Assembly (NCBI RefSeq): GCF_015265435.1
Contig: NZ_JABJWH010000014.1
Location: forward strand, 24,170-88,169
Length of the DNA stretch: 64,000 bases
Direction of reading: 5' to 3'
Origin: Alloalcanivorax profundimaris
GTDB lineage: Bacteria > Pseudomonadota > Gammaproteobacteria > Pseudomonadales > Alcanivoracaceae
The notes below the pieces were generated by a model, which did no database searches, was not told the DNA's origin, and saw nothing but the letters and a program-made list of their open reading frames with translations. Made by a program: the position numbers and the translations under genes. Positions 23,881-34,001 of the stretch are shown here, in pieces. Numbering within the stretch: position 1 is the stretch's first letter; each line of letters begins with the position of its first letter.

Positions 23881-26817
23881 ATGCATGAATTCATAAAAAG
23901 AATATTCAACGATGGCGACAAATTCAGAATTGGCAGTGTCAATTTTGATCATCGGGATGACCATCAGACCCAAAAAGAGAAATTCGCACGAATCATTCTC
24001 GACCAGATGTACCACTTCGCCGGGCTTCTTACCAGCGACGGTCGAATCCTTGAGATCAATGTCCCCGCCTTGAGCGGCGCCGGGCTTCGCATTGAAGACG
24101 TCGTCGGCATTCCCTTCTGGGAAGCTCGCTGGTTCGCGTTATCGGAGGAGAGCAAGGCCCTGCAGCGCGCGATGGTGCAACGGGCCGCGAATGGCGAATT
24201 TATTCGCCGGGATATCGAGGTTTATGGTGAAGCCAGTGGTGAAAAAACGATCATCACCGACTACTCGCTGACACCGTTGAAGGATGAAGCCGGAAATGTC
24301 CGCTTCATTCTCGCCGAGGGTCGCAACATAACCGAAAAAAAGCAATTTGAATCAGAGATCGCCAGAAAGAACACCGAACTGGAGGAAATTCTAGAAAAAA
24401 ATCGTGATTTGGATAACAAAAAAGATCACTTTTTCGCCAATATCAGCCATGAACTAAAAACTCCGCTGTCCCTGATCATTGGCCCGGTGGATGACATTCT
24501 CTCAAACGATATCGGCCTCTCCAAAAGACAAAAGACCGATCTCGTCGCTATTCGTCGAAATGCGATTACCATGCTCAATCTCGTTAATGAGCTTCTGGAC
24601 TTGGCGAAGGTGGACGCAGGGAAGGTTCAACTTTTCTATGAAGCCATTCCTCTGGCCGGATTCATTAAGGAAATTGCCAGCCATTTTGACGCCATCGCCC
24701 TCCAAAGCAATATCGCGTTCGCGGTGACGGTCCCGGATGAGCTGGAGATCGAAGCCGATTCCGAAAGGCTGGGTCAGATCGTTTTCAATCTGATCTCCAA
24801 TGCTTTCAGTGTGACCCCCCGAGGGGGCCGAATCAGCTGTAACGTCGAGAGACCGGATTCCCAACGGGTTCTTATCACGGTGAAGGACACCGGGCCAGGC
24901 ATCGACTCCGATCAGGCGACAAGGATCTTTGAACGCTTTGAGCAAGGCGATGGCCTCCTTCAAAGTTCAAGAAAAGGAACCGGACTAGGGCTGGCGATCG
25001 TAAAGGAGTTCGTGGATCTTCATGGAGGGATCGTCACGGCCACCAATTCATCAGTGGGTGGCGCGGTTTTCAGCGTTGAACTGCCCTATAAGGCTCCGTG
25101 TGGCACGGGGGTGCGCCCGAAACCGACGGATATGACGCGCGAGACGGGCATCCTGGTGCCCCGCCAAGGCATTCATGAGGAATCCTCGCCGGATGTGCCG
25201 GGCAATGGGCGACCGCTGATCCTGGTGGTTGATGACAACCACGAGATGAGGAACCTGATCGGCCGTATCCTTGGCAACGAGTACAGGGTGCGAACCGCCG
25301 GTGGAGCGCGGCAGGCTCTAGCGGCCCTCGAAACGGAGCCACCGGACCTGATCATGACCGATCTCATGATGCCGGAATACAGTGGCGATGAGATGATCAA
25401 ATCGATCCGCAATCGTATCGATTCCGGACAAATTCCCATTCTCGTCCTTTCGGCCCATGCGGACATTACGGTTAAAAACGAGCTGCTGTCGAAATACGTC
25501 CAGGACTACGTCACCAAGCCTTTTTTTGTTCCCGAACTGTTATCACGGGTCCGAAACCTGTTAATGATGCGTGAGACCCGCCTGGTACTACAGAAGGAAT
25601 TGAAGTCCCGCGACACCGACCTTATTCAGCTTACCCGGGAACTGATCGAGGGCCGCAGGGAACTACAGAACAGCGTCGATGCATTGCGTAAATCGGAAGG
25701 CCGTTGGCGAGCGATTCATGAAAACTTCGCGGTCGGCATCGCCGCCGTGGATGGCAACTGGATGTTCGTGAATGTCAATCCGGCATTCTGCCGCATGCTC
25801 GGATATGGCGCAGACGAGCTTCTCGGCCGTTCGATCATGGAAATAACCCACCAAGCCGATCGATCGTTTACCGGCCATCGCCTGACCCAGCTTCTATCGG
25901 GGGAGATCGACAATTACCACCACCGCAAGCGGTTCATCAACAAACAGGGGGAAGCGGTCTGGACGAGTTCCAGTGTCTCCGTGATACCACAAACCGAGGA
26001 CACTCCTCCCTTGCTGATAGGCGTAGTGAAGGACATCAGCGAAACAAAAAAGGCGGAACTTGAACTGGAGGAGGCCCGTCTAGAGTTGGCTCGCGTTATG
26101 CGGGTCACATCCATGGGCGAGTTGGTGGCATCGATCACGCATGAGATTAATCAGCCGCTCTCCGCCATCGTTTCGAATAGCCAGGCCGCGCTGCAATGGC
26201 TGTCCCATACCCCTCCGAACCGCAACGAGGCCATAGGCGCCATCAAGAGCATTCTGAGAGATGGGGAGCGGGCCGCCAATGTAGCCATCCGTATTCGTGG
26301 GTTCATGAAGCGGGATGCCACGACTTCCCAGCCCGTCGCCTGGCCTACCCTCATTACCGACGTACTGGATTATGTGAACGAAACGGCGCGAAAAAAAGGC
26401 ATTGAGATCCACACTGATCTGGCCCGCGATCTGCCCGTGATCAACAGTGACAAAGTGCAACTGCAGCAGATTCTCCTGAACCTGGTCCTTAATGCCATGG
26501 AGGCAATGGATGGCATGGATGCCAGGGCGGGCCCTTGGAACGGCGGCAAGATACTTCGAATTCGGGTCTGGCTTCGCTCACACACCATCCTGGTTTTGGT
26601 CGCCGATAACGGGCCAGGCGTTGCCTCCGAGGTCAGGGCACGGGTTTTCGAGCCGTTTTTCACAACCAAATCCAATGGCTTGGGAATGGGTCTTCCCCTG
26701 TGCAGAACGATCGCGAATCGACTCGGCGGCGATCTCGTTCTTCTTGATAATGAGAACGGGCGCGAAGGCGCTTCGTTTCAGCTGAGTTTGCCGCTGGAGA
26801 ACAAAAAGAATGATTAA
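23881..26817 (+). CDS. styS: Styrene-responsive hybrid sensor kinase StyS
   Basis: A protein of 978 residues with the characteristic StyS order: PAS (about 45-150), histidine kinase 1 with phospho-His190 in FFANISHELKTPLSL, ATPase domain, receiver with phospho-Asp494 in DLIMTDLMMPEYSG, second PAS (about 610-725), and histidine kinase 2 with His754 in SITHEINQPLSAI plus a C-terminal ATPase domain. No membrane segments, so it is cytoplasmic, as StyS is. In Pseudomonas styS and styR precede styA; here they end the cluster. TTGACA at 23811 could be a -35, but no matching -10 is obvious. Confidence 0.93.
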   Translation: MHEFIKRIFNDGDKFRIGSVNFDHRDDHQTQKEKFARIILDQMYHFAGLLTSDGRILEINVPALSGAGLRIEDVVGIPFWEARWFALSEESKALQRAMVQRAANGEFIRRDIEVYGEASGEKTIITDYSLTPLKDEAGNVRFILAEGRNITEKKQFESEIARKNTELEEILEKNRDLDNKKDHFFANISHELKTPLSLIIGPVDDILSNDIGLSKRQKTDLVAIRRNAITMLNLVNELLDLAKVDAGKVQLFYEAIPLAGFIKEIASHFDAIALQSNIAFAVTVPDELEIEADSERLGQIVFNLISNAFSVTPRGGRISCNVERPDSQRVLITVKDTGPGIDSDQATRIFERFEQGDGLLQSSRKGTGLGLAIVKEFVDLHGGIVTATNSSVGGAVFSVELPYKAPCGTGVRPKPTDMTRETGILVPRQGIHEESSPDVPGNGRPLILVVDDNHEMRNLIGRILGNEYRVRTAGGARQALAALETEPPDLIMTDLMMPEYSGDEMIKSIRNRIDSGQIPILVLSAHADITVKNELLSKYVQDYVTKPFFVPELLSRVRNLLMMRETRLVLQKELKSRDTDLIQLTRELIEGRRELQNSVDALRKSEGRWRAIHENFAVGIAAVDGNWMFVNVNPAFCRMLGYGADELLGRSIMEITHQADRSFTGHRLTQLLSGEIDNYHHRKRFINKQGEAVWTSSSVSVIPQTEDTPPLLIGVVKDISETKKAELELEEARLELARVMRVTSMGELVASITHEINQPLSAIVSNSQAALQWLSHTPPNRNEAIGAIKSILRDGERAANVAIRIRGFMKRDATTSQPVAWPTLITDVLDYVNETARKKGIEIHTDLARDLPVINSDKVQLQQILLNLVLNAMEAMDGMDARAGPWNGGKILRIRVWLRSHTILVLVADNGPGVASEVRARVFEPFFTTKSNGLGMGLPLCRTIANRLGGDLVLLDNENGREGASFQLSLPLENKKND

Positions 26818-27424
26818 AGAGCACACCGTTTACATCGTCGATGATGATATCTCAATGCGCGAGGCGATAAGTACCCTGCTTCGCTCCCATGGTTTTCGGA
26901 TTGTCTCCTGCGAGTCCGCGGAAACCTTTCTGGACCAGGTGTCTTTCGAAAGGCCCTGCTGTGTGGTCCTGGATGTAAGTATGCCGGAGATGACGGGCGT
27001 CGAGCTTCAGAACTACCTGATTGCGATCAACGAGATGATCCCGATTGTCTTCGTCACCGCGCACGGGGATATCCCTATGTCCGTGAAGGCGATCAAGTCC
27101 GGTGCGATCGAGTTCCTTCAAAAACCGGTTGACCAGGAGCACCTTCTGGCGGCGGTGAGACAGGGGCTAGAACGGGATGCCAGAAAACACGACGAGCTCA
27201 GTCAACGGGCAAGTCTGAAAGAACGGGTAAACCTGCTGACACCGAGAGAACGGGAGGTTCTGAAGGAGGCGGTGACCGGCAAGCTCAACAAGCAAATCGC
27301 CGCAGACCTTGGCGTCACCGTGGTCACGGTTAAAGTACACCGGCACAACATGATGCAAAAACTGGCCGTCAGGTCCCTGGCGGAACTTGTCCGTATCGTC
27401 GAGCGTCACGCTGACCTTTTCTAG
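26810..27424 (+). CDS. styR: Styrene pathway response regulator StyR
   Basis: A protein of 204 residues, FixJ/NarL class. The receiver has acidic pocket VDDD near the start, phospho-Asp55 in VVLDVSMPEMTG and FVTAHGD; the C-terminal LuxR-type helix-turn-helix is LTPREREVLKEAVTGKLNKQ...VKVHRHNMMQKL. Its start overlaps the end of styS by eight bases. It should bind the palindrome upstream of styA. It is followed closely by pyrD in the convergent orientation, which marks the right end of the island. Confidence 0.94.
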   Translation: MIKEHTVYIVDDDISMREAISTLLRSHGFRIVSCESAETFLDQVSFERPCCVVLDVSMPEMTGVELQNYLIAINEMIPIVFVTAHGDIPMSVKAIKSGAIEFLQKPVDQEHLLAAVRQGLERDARKHDELSQRASLKERVNLLTPREREVLKEAVTGKLNKQIAADLGVTVVTVKVHRHNMMQKLAVRSLAELVRIVERHADLF

Positions 27425-27446
27425 TCACGATCCATCGACAAGACCT

Positions 27447-28445
27447 TTACCACGCCCTGACCACCTGCCTGACAAGGTCCGGGCCCTGGTAGATCAGGCC
27501 GGAATAGACCTGCACCAGGTCGGCGCCCAGGCGCCGCTTCTCGACGGCGTCGGCGCCACTCTGGATGCCGCCCACGCCGATGATCGGCAGGCGGCCATCC
27601 AGGGCGCGGCGCATGGTGGCCAGGGCCCGGTCGGCGATGGGTTTGAGCGGGGCGCCGCTCAGGCCGCCCTGCTCGCCGCCGTGCTGGAGCCGTTCCACGC
27701 CGGGGCGCTCCAGGGTGGTGTTGCCGACGCACACGCCGTCGATGCCGTGGCGTACGAAGGCTTCCGCCATGGCGCCCAGTTCCTGCTCGTTGTTGTCCGG
27801 GGCGATCTTGATCACCAGGGGCACGCGCTTGCCGTTTTGCTGGTCGAGCCGGGTTTGCGCCTCGCGCAGGGTGCCGAGCAGCGCGTCCAGGGCGTCGCCG
27901 TGTTGCAGGCTGCGCAGCCCCGGGGTGTTCGGCGAGGACACATTGACCACCAGATAGCTGGCCAGGGCGTGGACCTTCTCCTGGCAGATCAGGTAGTCGT
28001 CCACGGCGTTTTCCACCGGGGTGTCCTTGTTCTTGCCGATGTTGATGCCCAGCACGCCTTGATAGCGGCTGGCGCGGACATTGGCCACCAGGGCGTCGAC
28101 GCCGTGGTTGTTGAAGCCCATGCGGTTGATGATGGCGCGGGCCTCGGGCAGGCGGAACAGGCGCGGCTTGGGGTTGCCGGGCTGGGCGCGCGGGGTGACG
28201 GTGCCCACTTCCAGGAAACCGAAGCCCAGGGTGGCCAGGCCGTCGATGCAGTCGCCGTTCTTATCCAGGCCGGCGGCCAGACCCACCGGGTTGGGGAGAT
28301 CCAGGCCCATCACCGAAACCGGCCGGTCCGGCACGGTGCCGGGCAGCAGCTTGCCGGCGCCCCGGCGCAGCATGTCCAGGGTCAGGTCGTGGGCCTGTTC
28401 GGCGGACAGGGTAAACAGCAGTGGACGGGCGAGGCGGTACAACAC
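27447..28445 (-). CDS. pyrD: Dihydroorotate dehydrogenase (quinone), class 2
   Basis: About 332 residues starting at GTG ([13 protein letters not shown]), with TGGAG eight bases upstream. It oxidises dihydroorotate to orotate at the inner membrane, passing electrons to ubiquinone. Visible motifs: [56 protein letters not shown] (catalytic Ser region) and IGVGGIQSG. An upstream extension of the open frame runs through an intergenic repeat and is not real coding sequence. Confidence 0.94.
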   Translation of the reverse strand: MLYRLARPLLFTLSAEQAHDLTLDMLRRGAGKLLPGTVPDRPVSVMGLDLPNPVGLAAGLDKNGDCIDGLATLGFGFLEVGTVTPRAQPGNPKPRLFRLPEARAIINRMGFNNHGVDALVANVRASRYQGVLGINIGKNKDTPVENAVDDYLICQEKVHALASYLVVNVSSPNTPGLRSLQHGDALDALLGTLREAQTRLDQQNGKRVPLVIKIAPDNNEQELGAMAEAFVRHGIDGVCVGNTTLERPGVERLQHGGEQGGLSGAPLKPIADRALATMRRALDGRLPIIGVGGIQSGADAVEKRRLGADLVQVYSGLIYQGPDLVRQVVRAW

Positions 28446-28484
28446 GGGGCGGCTCCAGAGCGATCGGCGCGGGGAGTATACACC

Positions 28485-28653
28485 GATGCAGGATTCAGGA
28501 TGCAGGATACAGGCGCGAGAAGGGCCCTGTCGGCGGCGGGGCCGTGCCCGCGCGGAGAGCCACGACAGGATCTCAGCGCGGAGTGAACACCCACGCGGCC
28601 CCACTCATGCCATCCCCGCGCCTGCATCCTGCATCCTGAACCCTGTATCGCGC
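28485..28653. repeat. Inverted word-repeat element between pyrD and pepN
   Basis: The left arm (28485-28519) is GATTCAGGATGCAGG-type words ending GGCGCGAG. The right arm (28617-28653) carries the inverse (CGCGCCTGCATCCTG...CCTGTATCGCGC). About 100 bases without a gene lie between. Its arms match those flanking the S23-type gene near 13.3-13.8 kb. Confidence 0.7.
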
Positions 28654-28654
28654 T

Positions 28655-31285
28655 TCAGGCGCCGAGGATGCGGTCGAGCACCTCGGCGAGGTTGGCGGAG
28701 GCGCCGGGGCGGATGCCACGCAGGGCGTCGCCGAGCTTGCCGGCCAGGTCCGGCTCCAGGCGCTTGAGCCGGGCCCCGCCGTTGGCGAGCCGGGCGGCGA
28801 TCTGCGGGTTGATGCCATCGAGTTTCTTGAGCGCCCGGGCGAACAGGGCGTAGCCGCTGCCGTCCGGGGCATGGAAGGCGGACGGGTTGCCGTTGACCAG
28901 GGTGCCGATCACCGCGCGCACCCGGTTGGGCAGGGTCCACTCGAAGGCCGGGTGGTCGAGCAGCGCCTCGGCCCGGGCCACGGTGTCCGGGCCGGGCACG
29001 GTGGCCTGGATAGCGAACCACTGGTCCATGACCAGCGGTTCATCGGCCCATTGCTCGGCGAAGCGGGCCAGGCGGCCCTGGTCGTCCAGGCCGTTGTGCA
29101 CCAGGTCGCGCAGGGCGCCCTGGGCGTTGGTCATGCAGGTCGGCTGGTCGAAGTCGCGGCCCAGGTATTCGCCCACCCTGGTCGCGTCGAGGGCGCCCTG
29201 CCCGGCGGCGGCGGCCAGGTAGGCGAGGGCCAGCCGGCGCAGACGGCGGCGGCCCATGGCATCGCCGCCGCTCTGGTAGCGGGGCTCGTCGAACTGCTCG
29301 GCCAGGCGCCACCAGTGGTCGGCCAGGGCCTCGCCGAGAGCGGCGCGCAGGCCGCTCACCGCCTGATGGACCCGTTGCGGGCGCAGCGGCGCGTGGCGGT
29401 CGCCGACCGCGTTTTCGGCGGGCAGGCCGAGCAGCAGCGCGGCCTGGGCCGGGTCCTCGGCGGCGCGGGCGATGACCCGCTCCAGCACCGGGGCGAGCCG
29501 GGGCAACTGGTCGGCGGCGCTTTCGCCATCGTCGATGATGCGCGCCAGGGCGGCGAAGTAGAGGCGCTGAGCGGCATCCCAGCGGCAGAAGCCGTCGCTG
29601 TCGTGGGCCAGCAGCGTGACGAGCTGCTCCTCGCTGAAGTCGTAGCGCAGCGACACCGGCGCGGAGAAGCCGCGTAGCAGGGACGGCGTGGGCTGTTCCG
29701 GCAGCCGGAAGCGGAACACCTGGCGGGGCTCGCGCAGGATCGCCACGGTTTCGGTGCCGCCCTGGTCGTCCAGGGGCAGCGGCCGGCCCTGGCCGTCCAG
29801 GAGGGCCAGTTTGATCGGGATCATCAGCGGCTGCTTGTCCGGTTCGCCGGGGGTGGCCGGGGTGTGCTGCTCAATGGTGAGCTGGTATTCGCCATCCCGG
29901 TAGTCGTCGGTGACCGTGAGCACCGGGGTGCCGGCCTGGCTGTACCAGCGTTTGAACTGGGTCAGGTCGAGCCCGGACACTTCTTCCATGCAGGCCACGA
30001 AGTCGTCGCAGGTAACCGCCTGGCCGTCGAAGCGCTCGAAGTAGAGGTCGGTGGCGCGGCGGAAGTCCTTGGCGCCGAGCAACTGATGCTGCATGCGCAC
30101 GATCTCGGCGCCCTTCTCGTAGACGGTCAGGGTGTAGAAGTTGTCGATCTTCTGGTAGGCCGCCGGGCGCACCGGGTGGGCCATGGGGCCCTGGTCCTCG
30201 GGGAACTGATGGTTGACCAGGAAATCCACGTTTTCCACCCGCACCACGGCGCGGGAGTTCATGTCCGAGGAGAACTCCTGGTCGCGGAACACGGTGAAGC
30301 CTTCCTTGAGGCTGAGCTGGAACCAATCGCGGCAGGTGACCCGGTTGCCGCTCCAGTTGTGGAAGTATTCGTGGGCGACCACGGATTCCACCCGCTCGAA
30401 GGCGGCGTCGGTGGTGGTGTCGGGGTGGGCCAGCACGCAGGAGGTGTTGAAGATGTTGAGGCCCTTGTTCTCCATGGCGCCCATGTTGAAGTGGCTGACC
30501 GCCACGATCTGGAAGATGTCCAGGTCGTATTCGCGGCCGAACACCTGTTCGTCCCAGGCCATGGCGCGCTTGAGTGAATCCATGGCGTGGTCGAGCTTGT
30601 CCAGGTCGCGGTGCTCGGCGTACAGGCGCAGGGCCACTTCACGGCCGGAGGCGGTGGTGAAGGTGTCCGACAGGCAGGCCAGGTCCCCGGCCACCAGGGC
30701 AAACAGGTAGCAGGGTTTGGGGAACGGGTCTTCCCAGGTGGCGAAGTGGCGGTCGCCCTCTTCCTCGCCGGCGTCCACCGGGTTGCCGTTGGAGAGCAGC
30801 AGCGGGTAGGCGCTCTTGTCGGCGTGGATGGTGGTGGTGAAGCGGCTGAGCACGTCCGGGCGATCCGGGAAAAAGGTGATGCGGCGGAAGCCTTCCGCCT
30901 CGCATTGCGTGCAGTACATGCCGTTGGAGCGGTACAGGCCCTCCAGGGCGGTGTTCTTTTCCGGCTCGATGCGCACCACGGAGGTCAGGGTGAAGGCGTC
31001 CGGGGCGCCGGGGATCACCAGCTTCGGGCCGTCCAGGCGGTAGTCGTCGCCGGGGTTCAGTTCACGGCCGTCCAGGGTCAGCGAACGCAGCTCCAGGTGC
31101 TCGCCATCGAGCACCAGATCCTCGGGCTTGTCGGCGCGCTCCGGGTTGCGGCGCAGGGTCAGGCGGGCGGTGACCAGGGTGTGGCCGTCGCGCAGGTCCA
31201 CATCCAGGGTGGTGTCCGGGATCAGCCAGGCGGGCGGCTGGTAGTCCGCCAGGCGGGTGACCGGGTTGGGCTGTCCGTCTCTCAT
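28655..31285 (-). CDS. pepN: Aminopeptidase N (M1 family)
   Basis: About 876 residues, the size of bacterial PepN. Contains the exopeptidase motif MGAMENKG and the zinc site VVAHEYFHNW with the distal glutamate in LSLKEG. The C-terminal alpha-helical domain typical of the E. coli-type enzyme is present to the end. It removes N-terminal residues from peptides in the cytoplasm. The ATG follows GGAG and overlaps by one base the stop of the upstream yeaC-like gene. Confidence 0.95.
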   Translation of the reverse strand: MRDGQPNPVTRLADYQPPAWLIPDTTLDVDLRDGHTLVTARLTLRRNPERADKPEDLVLDGEHLELRSLTLDGRELNPGDDYRLDGPKLVIPGAPDAFTLTSVVRIEPEKNTALEGLYRSNGMYCTQCEAEGFRRITFFPDRPDVLSRFTTTIHADKSAYPLLLSNGNPVDAGEEEGDRHFATWEDPFPKPCYLFALVAGDLACLSDTFTTASGREVALRLYAEHRDLDKLDHAMDSLKRAMAWDEQVFGREYDLDIFQIVAVSHFNMGAMENKGLNIFNTSCVLAHPDTTTDAAFERVESVVAHEYFHNWSGNRVTCRDWFQLSLKEGFTVFRDQEFSSDMNSRAVVRVENVDFLVNHQFPEDQGPMAHPVRPAAYQKIDNFYTLTVYEKGAEIVRMQHQLLGAKDFRRATDLYFERFDGQAVTCDDFVACMEEVSGLDLTQFKRWYSQAGTPVLTVTDDYRDGEYQLTIEQHTPATPGEPDKQPLMIPIKLALLDGQGRPLPLDDQGGTETVAILREPRQVFRFRLPEQPTPSLLRGFSAPVSLRYDFSEEQLVTLLAHDSDGFCRWDAAQRLYFAALARIIDDGESAADQLPRLAPVLERVIARAAEDPAQAALLLGLPAENAVGDRHAPLRPQRVHQAVSGLRAALGEALADHWWRLAEQFDEPRYQSGGDAMGRRRLRRLALAYLAAAAGQGALDATRVGEYLGRDFDQPTCMTNAQGALRDLVHNGLDDQGRLARFAEQWADEPLVMDQWFAIQATVPGPDTVARAEALLDHPAFEWTLPNRVRAVIGTLVNGNPSAFHAPDGSGYALFARALKKLDGINPQIAARLANGGARLKRLEPDLAGKLGDALRGIRPGASANLAEVLDRILGA

Positions 31286-31569
31286 CAGTGTTCTCCGTTT
31301 CGGCCGGCGGGGCGCAGGGAGACCGGCTGCTCGCCGTCCTCGTCGGCGGCCTGGCTCTTGCAGTGGCTGGGCACGTAGCCGGTGCGCTCCTCCTCGGGCA
31401 GGTTGCGGATTTCCCAGGCGATCACCGCCTGCAGGCACAGCTCGCGCTGCTCGTCGCTGACCTGACGGCCGTCGGGCCAGCGGCCGGTTTCCACGGCGGT
31501 GCGCATGTTGTGCCAGACCTCCAGGGTCATGGAATCGATCATCTGGTCGAAGGAGGGAGCGGAAGACAT
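31285..31569 (-). CDS. YeaC family (DUF1315) protein
   Basis: About 94 residues: FDQMIDSMTLEVWHNMRTAVETGRWPDGRQVSDEQRELCLQAVIAWE is the DUF1315 signature. No known function. Overlaps the pepN start by one base, a linkage also seen in pseudomonads. The open frame upstream of the ATG crosses repeat elements and is unlikely to be translated. Confidence 0.85.
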   Translation of the reverse strand: MSSAPSFDQMIDSMTLEVWHNMRTAVETGRWPDGRQVSDEQRELCLQAVIAWEIRNLPEEERTGYVPSHCKSQAADEDGEQPVSLRPAGRNGEH

Positions 31570-31612
31570 CGCGGGTACCTGTCGAAAACTGTGCGTTATG
31601 GAATGGGGGGTA

Positions 31613-31918
31613 AGGATACAGGATTCAAGATACAGGATGCAGGCGCGAGACGGGCCTTGCCGGCGAAGGGGCCGCTGCAAGTTGAAAGTTGCAAGTTGAA
31701 TGGAGGTGGCCGCGCGGCTTTCCCGCGGCCTTCGGCTGGGAAAACCTTTCGCGGCTCGCCTTCCCTTAAGCGCGGGCATGGCCTTTCGTCTCGCCGGACC
31801 CCGCCCGCGCTTCAACTTGCAACTTGTGACTTGCAACCAACGGCCCGCGGCGGCGGCATCGCGGCTGAAGCCGCTCCTACAGCCCGGTCGAAGCGGTGGG
31901 AGCGACTTCAGTCGCGAT
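31613..31918. repeat. Composite intergenic repeats between yeaC-like gene and nadK
   Basis: Three elements follow one another. A single arm of the GGATTCA/GGATGCA family is at 31613-31650. An inverted pair made of GCAAGTTGAAAGTT words has its left arm at about 31676-31701 and right arm at 31811-31838. A REP-like pair (TCGCGGCTGAAGCCGCTCC at 31859 and its inverse ending TTCAGTCGCGAT at 31918) abuts the nadK stop. No gene is supported here. Confidence 0.7.
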
Positions 31919-31923
31919 CGGGT

Positions 31924-32814
31924 TCAATTGCCGTCGCCGGGGCGGGTGCTCCAGCCCAGCTTGGAGCGGCAGGCCTGGTAGAAATCGTGCCCCGGGGGGT
32001 GAATCAGCCGCAGGCGGTGGGGCTTCTTGCGGATGGCGATGACGTCGTCGACCTTGAGGCGGATGCCGGCGGTGCCGTCGCAACTGACCAGGGGGTTTAC
32101 CTTCTCGGTGGTGATCCGGATCTTGATCTCGCTGTCACCGTCCACCACCAGGGGCCGGCTGGTCAGGGTGTGCGGGTTGAGCGGCACCATCACCATGGCG
32201 TTGAGGCGCGGGTGCATGATCGGGCCGCCGCCGGACAGGGCGTAGGCGGTGGAGCCGGTGGGCGTGGACACGATCAGGCCGTCGGAGCGCTGGGCGTAAA
32301 CGAAGTGCCCGTCGATGGCGAGCTCGAAGTCGATCATGTGGACGCTGTCGCCGGAGAGCAGCACCACGTCGTTGAGGGCGCTGCCCTCCCCCACCACGCT
32401 CTTGCCCCGGCGCACTTCCATGTCGAGCAGGAAGCGGCGCTCGGTGGTGTAGTCGCCGTCCAGCACCTGGCCCACCCGGGATTCGATTTCCGAGGGCAGG
32501 ATGTCGGTGAGGAACCCCAGGTGGCCGCGGTTGATGCCCAGCACCGGGATGTCGTAGCGGGCCAGGGTGCGGGCGGCGCCCAGCAGGCTGCCGTCGCCGC
32601 CGATCACGATGATCAGGTCGCAGGCCTCGCCCATTTGCGCGGTGCTGGCCGCCTGCAGGCCCATTTCAGCGAGGCTGTCGGCAATCGCCTTGTCGAGAAT
32701 CACGGTGCAATCGCGGCCGTGCAGGAAGTGAATCAACTGGCGCATGGAGTACAGCGCCTGTTCGCTTTCCGAGCGGGCGATCAAACCGATGATGCGAAAT
32801 TTTTCCTGGGACAC
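31924..32814 (-). CDS. nadK: NAD kinase
   Basis: A protein of 296 residues that phosphorylates NAD to NADP. Shows the family motifs VIGGDGSLLGAAR (GGDGS), NRGHLGFLTD and DGLIVSTPTGSTAYALSGGGPI. Length is normal for proteobacterial NadK. The downstream gap is filled with repeats, so it probably ends a transcription unit. Confidence 0.95.
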   Translation of the reverse strand: MSQEKFRIIGLIARSESEQALYSMRQLIHFLHGRDCTVILDKAIADSLAEMGLQAASTAQMGEACDLIIVIGGDGSLLGAARTLARYDIPVLGINRGHLGFLTDILPSEIESRVGQVLDGDYTTERRFLLDMEVRRGKSVVGEGSALNDVVLLSGDSVHMIDFELAIDGHFVYAQRSDGLIVSTPTGSTAYALSGGGPIMHPRLNAMVMVPLNPHTLTSRPLVVDGDSEIKIRITTEKVNPLVSCDGTAGIRLKVDDVIAIRKKPHRLRLIHPPGHDFYQACRSKLGWSTRPGDGN

Positions 32815-32862
32815 GTTGCGGAGCCCGTTGCCAGCGCCGGCCCCCGCGCGGCGCGGGGACGG

Positions 32863-33936
32863 CTATTCGGTAAGGTATTCGTGCAGGGTATCAGCATTGC
32901 CGTTGAGGCCGCCATCCAGCACGTACACGTCCAGACCGGCGTTTTTTAACAAAAATGCCGCCGTGGCGCTACGCCGGCCGGTGTCGCAGTAGGCCACGTA
33001 GGCCCGATCCGGGTCCAGCAGGCGGGATTTCAGGCGCAGGGCACTGAGCGGCATGTTGGCGGCGCCTTCCAGGTGCTGCTGGTCGAATTCGTCGGCGGTG
33101 CGCACGTCCAGCCAGCGGCCGCCCTGGCCGACCCGTTCGCGGGCCTGGTCCGCGTCCAGGGTGTGCACCACCGGTTCGCGCAGCAGGCCGTCGAAGTCCT
33201 GGCGGTCCAGGCGCATCAGCACGCCGTCGGTGGCCATGGTGACGGTGGCGTTGCGCGGCTTGCCGGACAGCAGCGCCTCCTCGCCGAACCACTGGCCTTC
33301 CTCGAGCATGGCCACCGGGGTGGCCTCGCTCTGCCCGCCCAGGGTGATGGCCACCTCGCAGACGCCTTCCTTGATGATGTAGCAGCAGTCCGCCTCGTCG
33401 CCCTGGCGGACGATGGCCTCGCCCTCCTTGCAGCGGCGCGCGTTGAGGCGCCGGAAGATCTCCAGGATGTTGGACGGCGGCACCCGGTGGAACAGGTTGG
33501 ACTTGAGCAGCCGGATCATCCATTCGCGGTCGTGCTGGTAGGCCGCGTTGGCGTTGATGTCGAGGATCACGTAGCCGGCGGACTGGTCCCAGGACAGGAT
33601 GGTGTCCAGGCGGAAGCTGTCGAAGCGCACCACGCTCACCTCGGTGAGCGCGCGGCAGTCGTCACGGCGCGGCTGGAAGTGACCCAGCGGGTGCCAGGAG
33701 GCGCCGTCGCCGGCGCTCACCAGGGTGCGCTCGCCCCGTTCGCTGAACAGCTCCACCTGGCCGCTGAGCAGATAGATGGTGGTGTTGTCCCGGTCGCCTT
33801 GCCGGAACAGGATGTCGCCGGCTTCGTAGCGGCGCACTTCCTGCTGGTCGAGCAGCCAGTCGAGCTGGTCGCCGGACAGGGCGTTCACCGGCACGAAGGT
33901 CTGCAGCAGGCGTTTATCGATGGATTCCTGAGCCAT
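32863..33936 (-). CDS. Protein with two cyclic-nucleotide-binding domains and a rhodanese domain
   Basis: About 357 residues. The first cyclic-nucleotide fold (about 20-130, ILFRQGDRDNTTIYLLSG) and second (about 150-250, IVRQGDEADCCYIIKEG and GEEALLSGKPRNATVTM) are followed by a rhodanese domain (about 260-350) with active-site loop YCDTGRRSA. GGGGGAG precedes the ATG. Such proteins are common in marine gammaproteobacteria; ligand and sulfur chemistry are not established. A long upstream open frame is an artefact of high GC. Confidence 0.85.
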   Translation of the reverse strand: MAQESIDKRLLQTFVPVNALSGDQLDWLLDQQEVRRYEAGDILFRQGDRDNTTIYLLSGQVELFSERGERTLVSAGDGASWHPLGHFQPRRDDCRALTEVSVVRFDSFRLDTILSWDQSAGYVILDINANAAYQHDREWMIRLLKSNLFHRVPPSNILEIFRRLNARRCKEGEAIVRQGDEADCCYIIKEGVCEVAITLGGQSEATPVAMLEEGQWFGEEALLSGKPRNATVTMATDGVLMRLDRQDFDGLLREPVVHTLDADQARERVGQGGRWLDVRTADEFDQQHLEGAANMPLSALRLKSRLLDPDRAYVAYCDTGRRSATAAFLLKNAGLDVYVLDGGLNGNADTLHEYLTE

Positions 33937-34001
33937 TCCGCGACTCCCCCTTGCATCGGATTCTTTTTCATAGCCCTGCAAAAAACTTACCAACCTCTCG
34001 C

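Noticed and set aside
28446..28604. N-terminal extension of pyrD
   Set aside because: Encoded by the repeat element; PyrD homologues begin at the chosen GTG.
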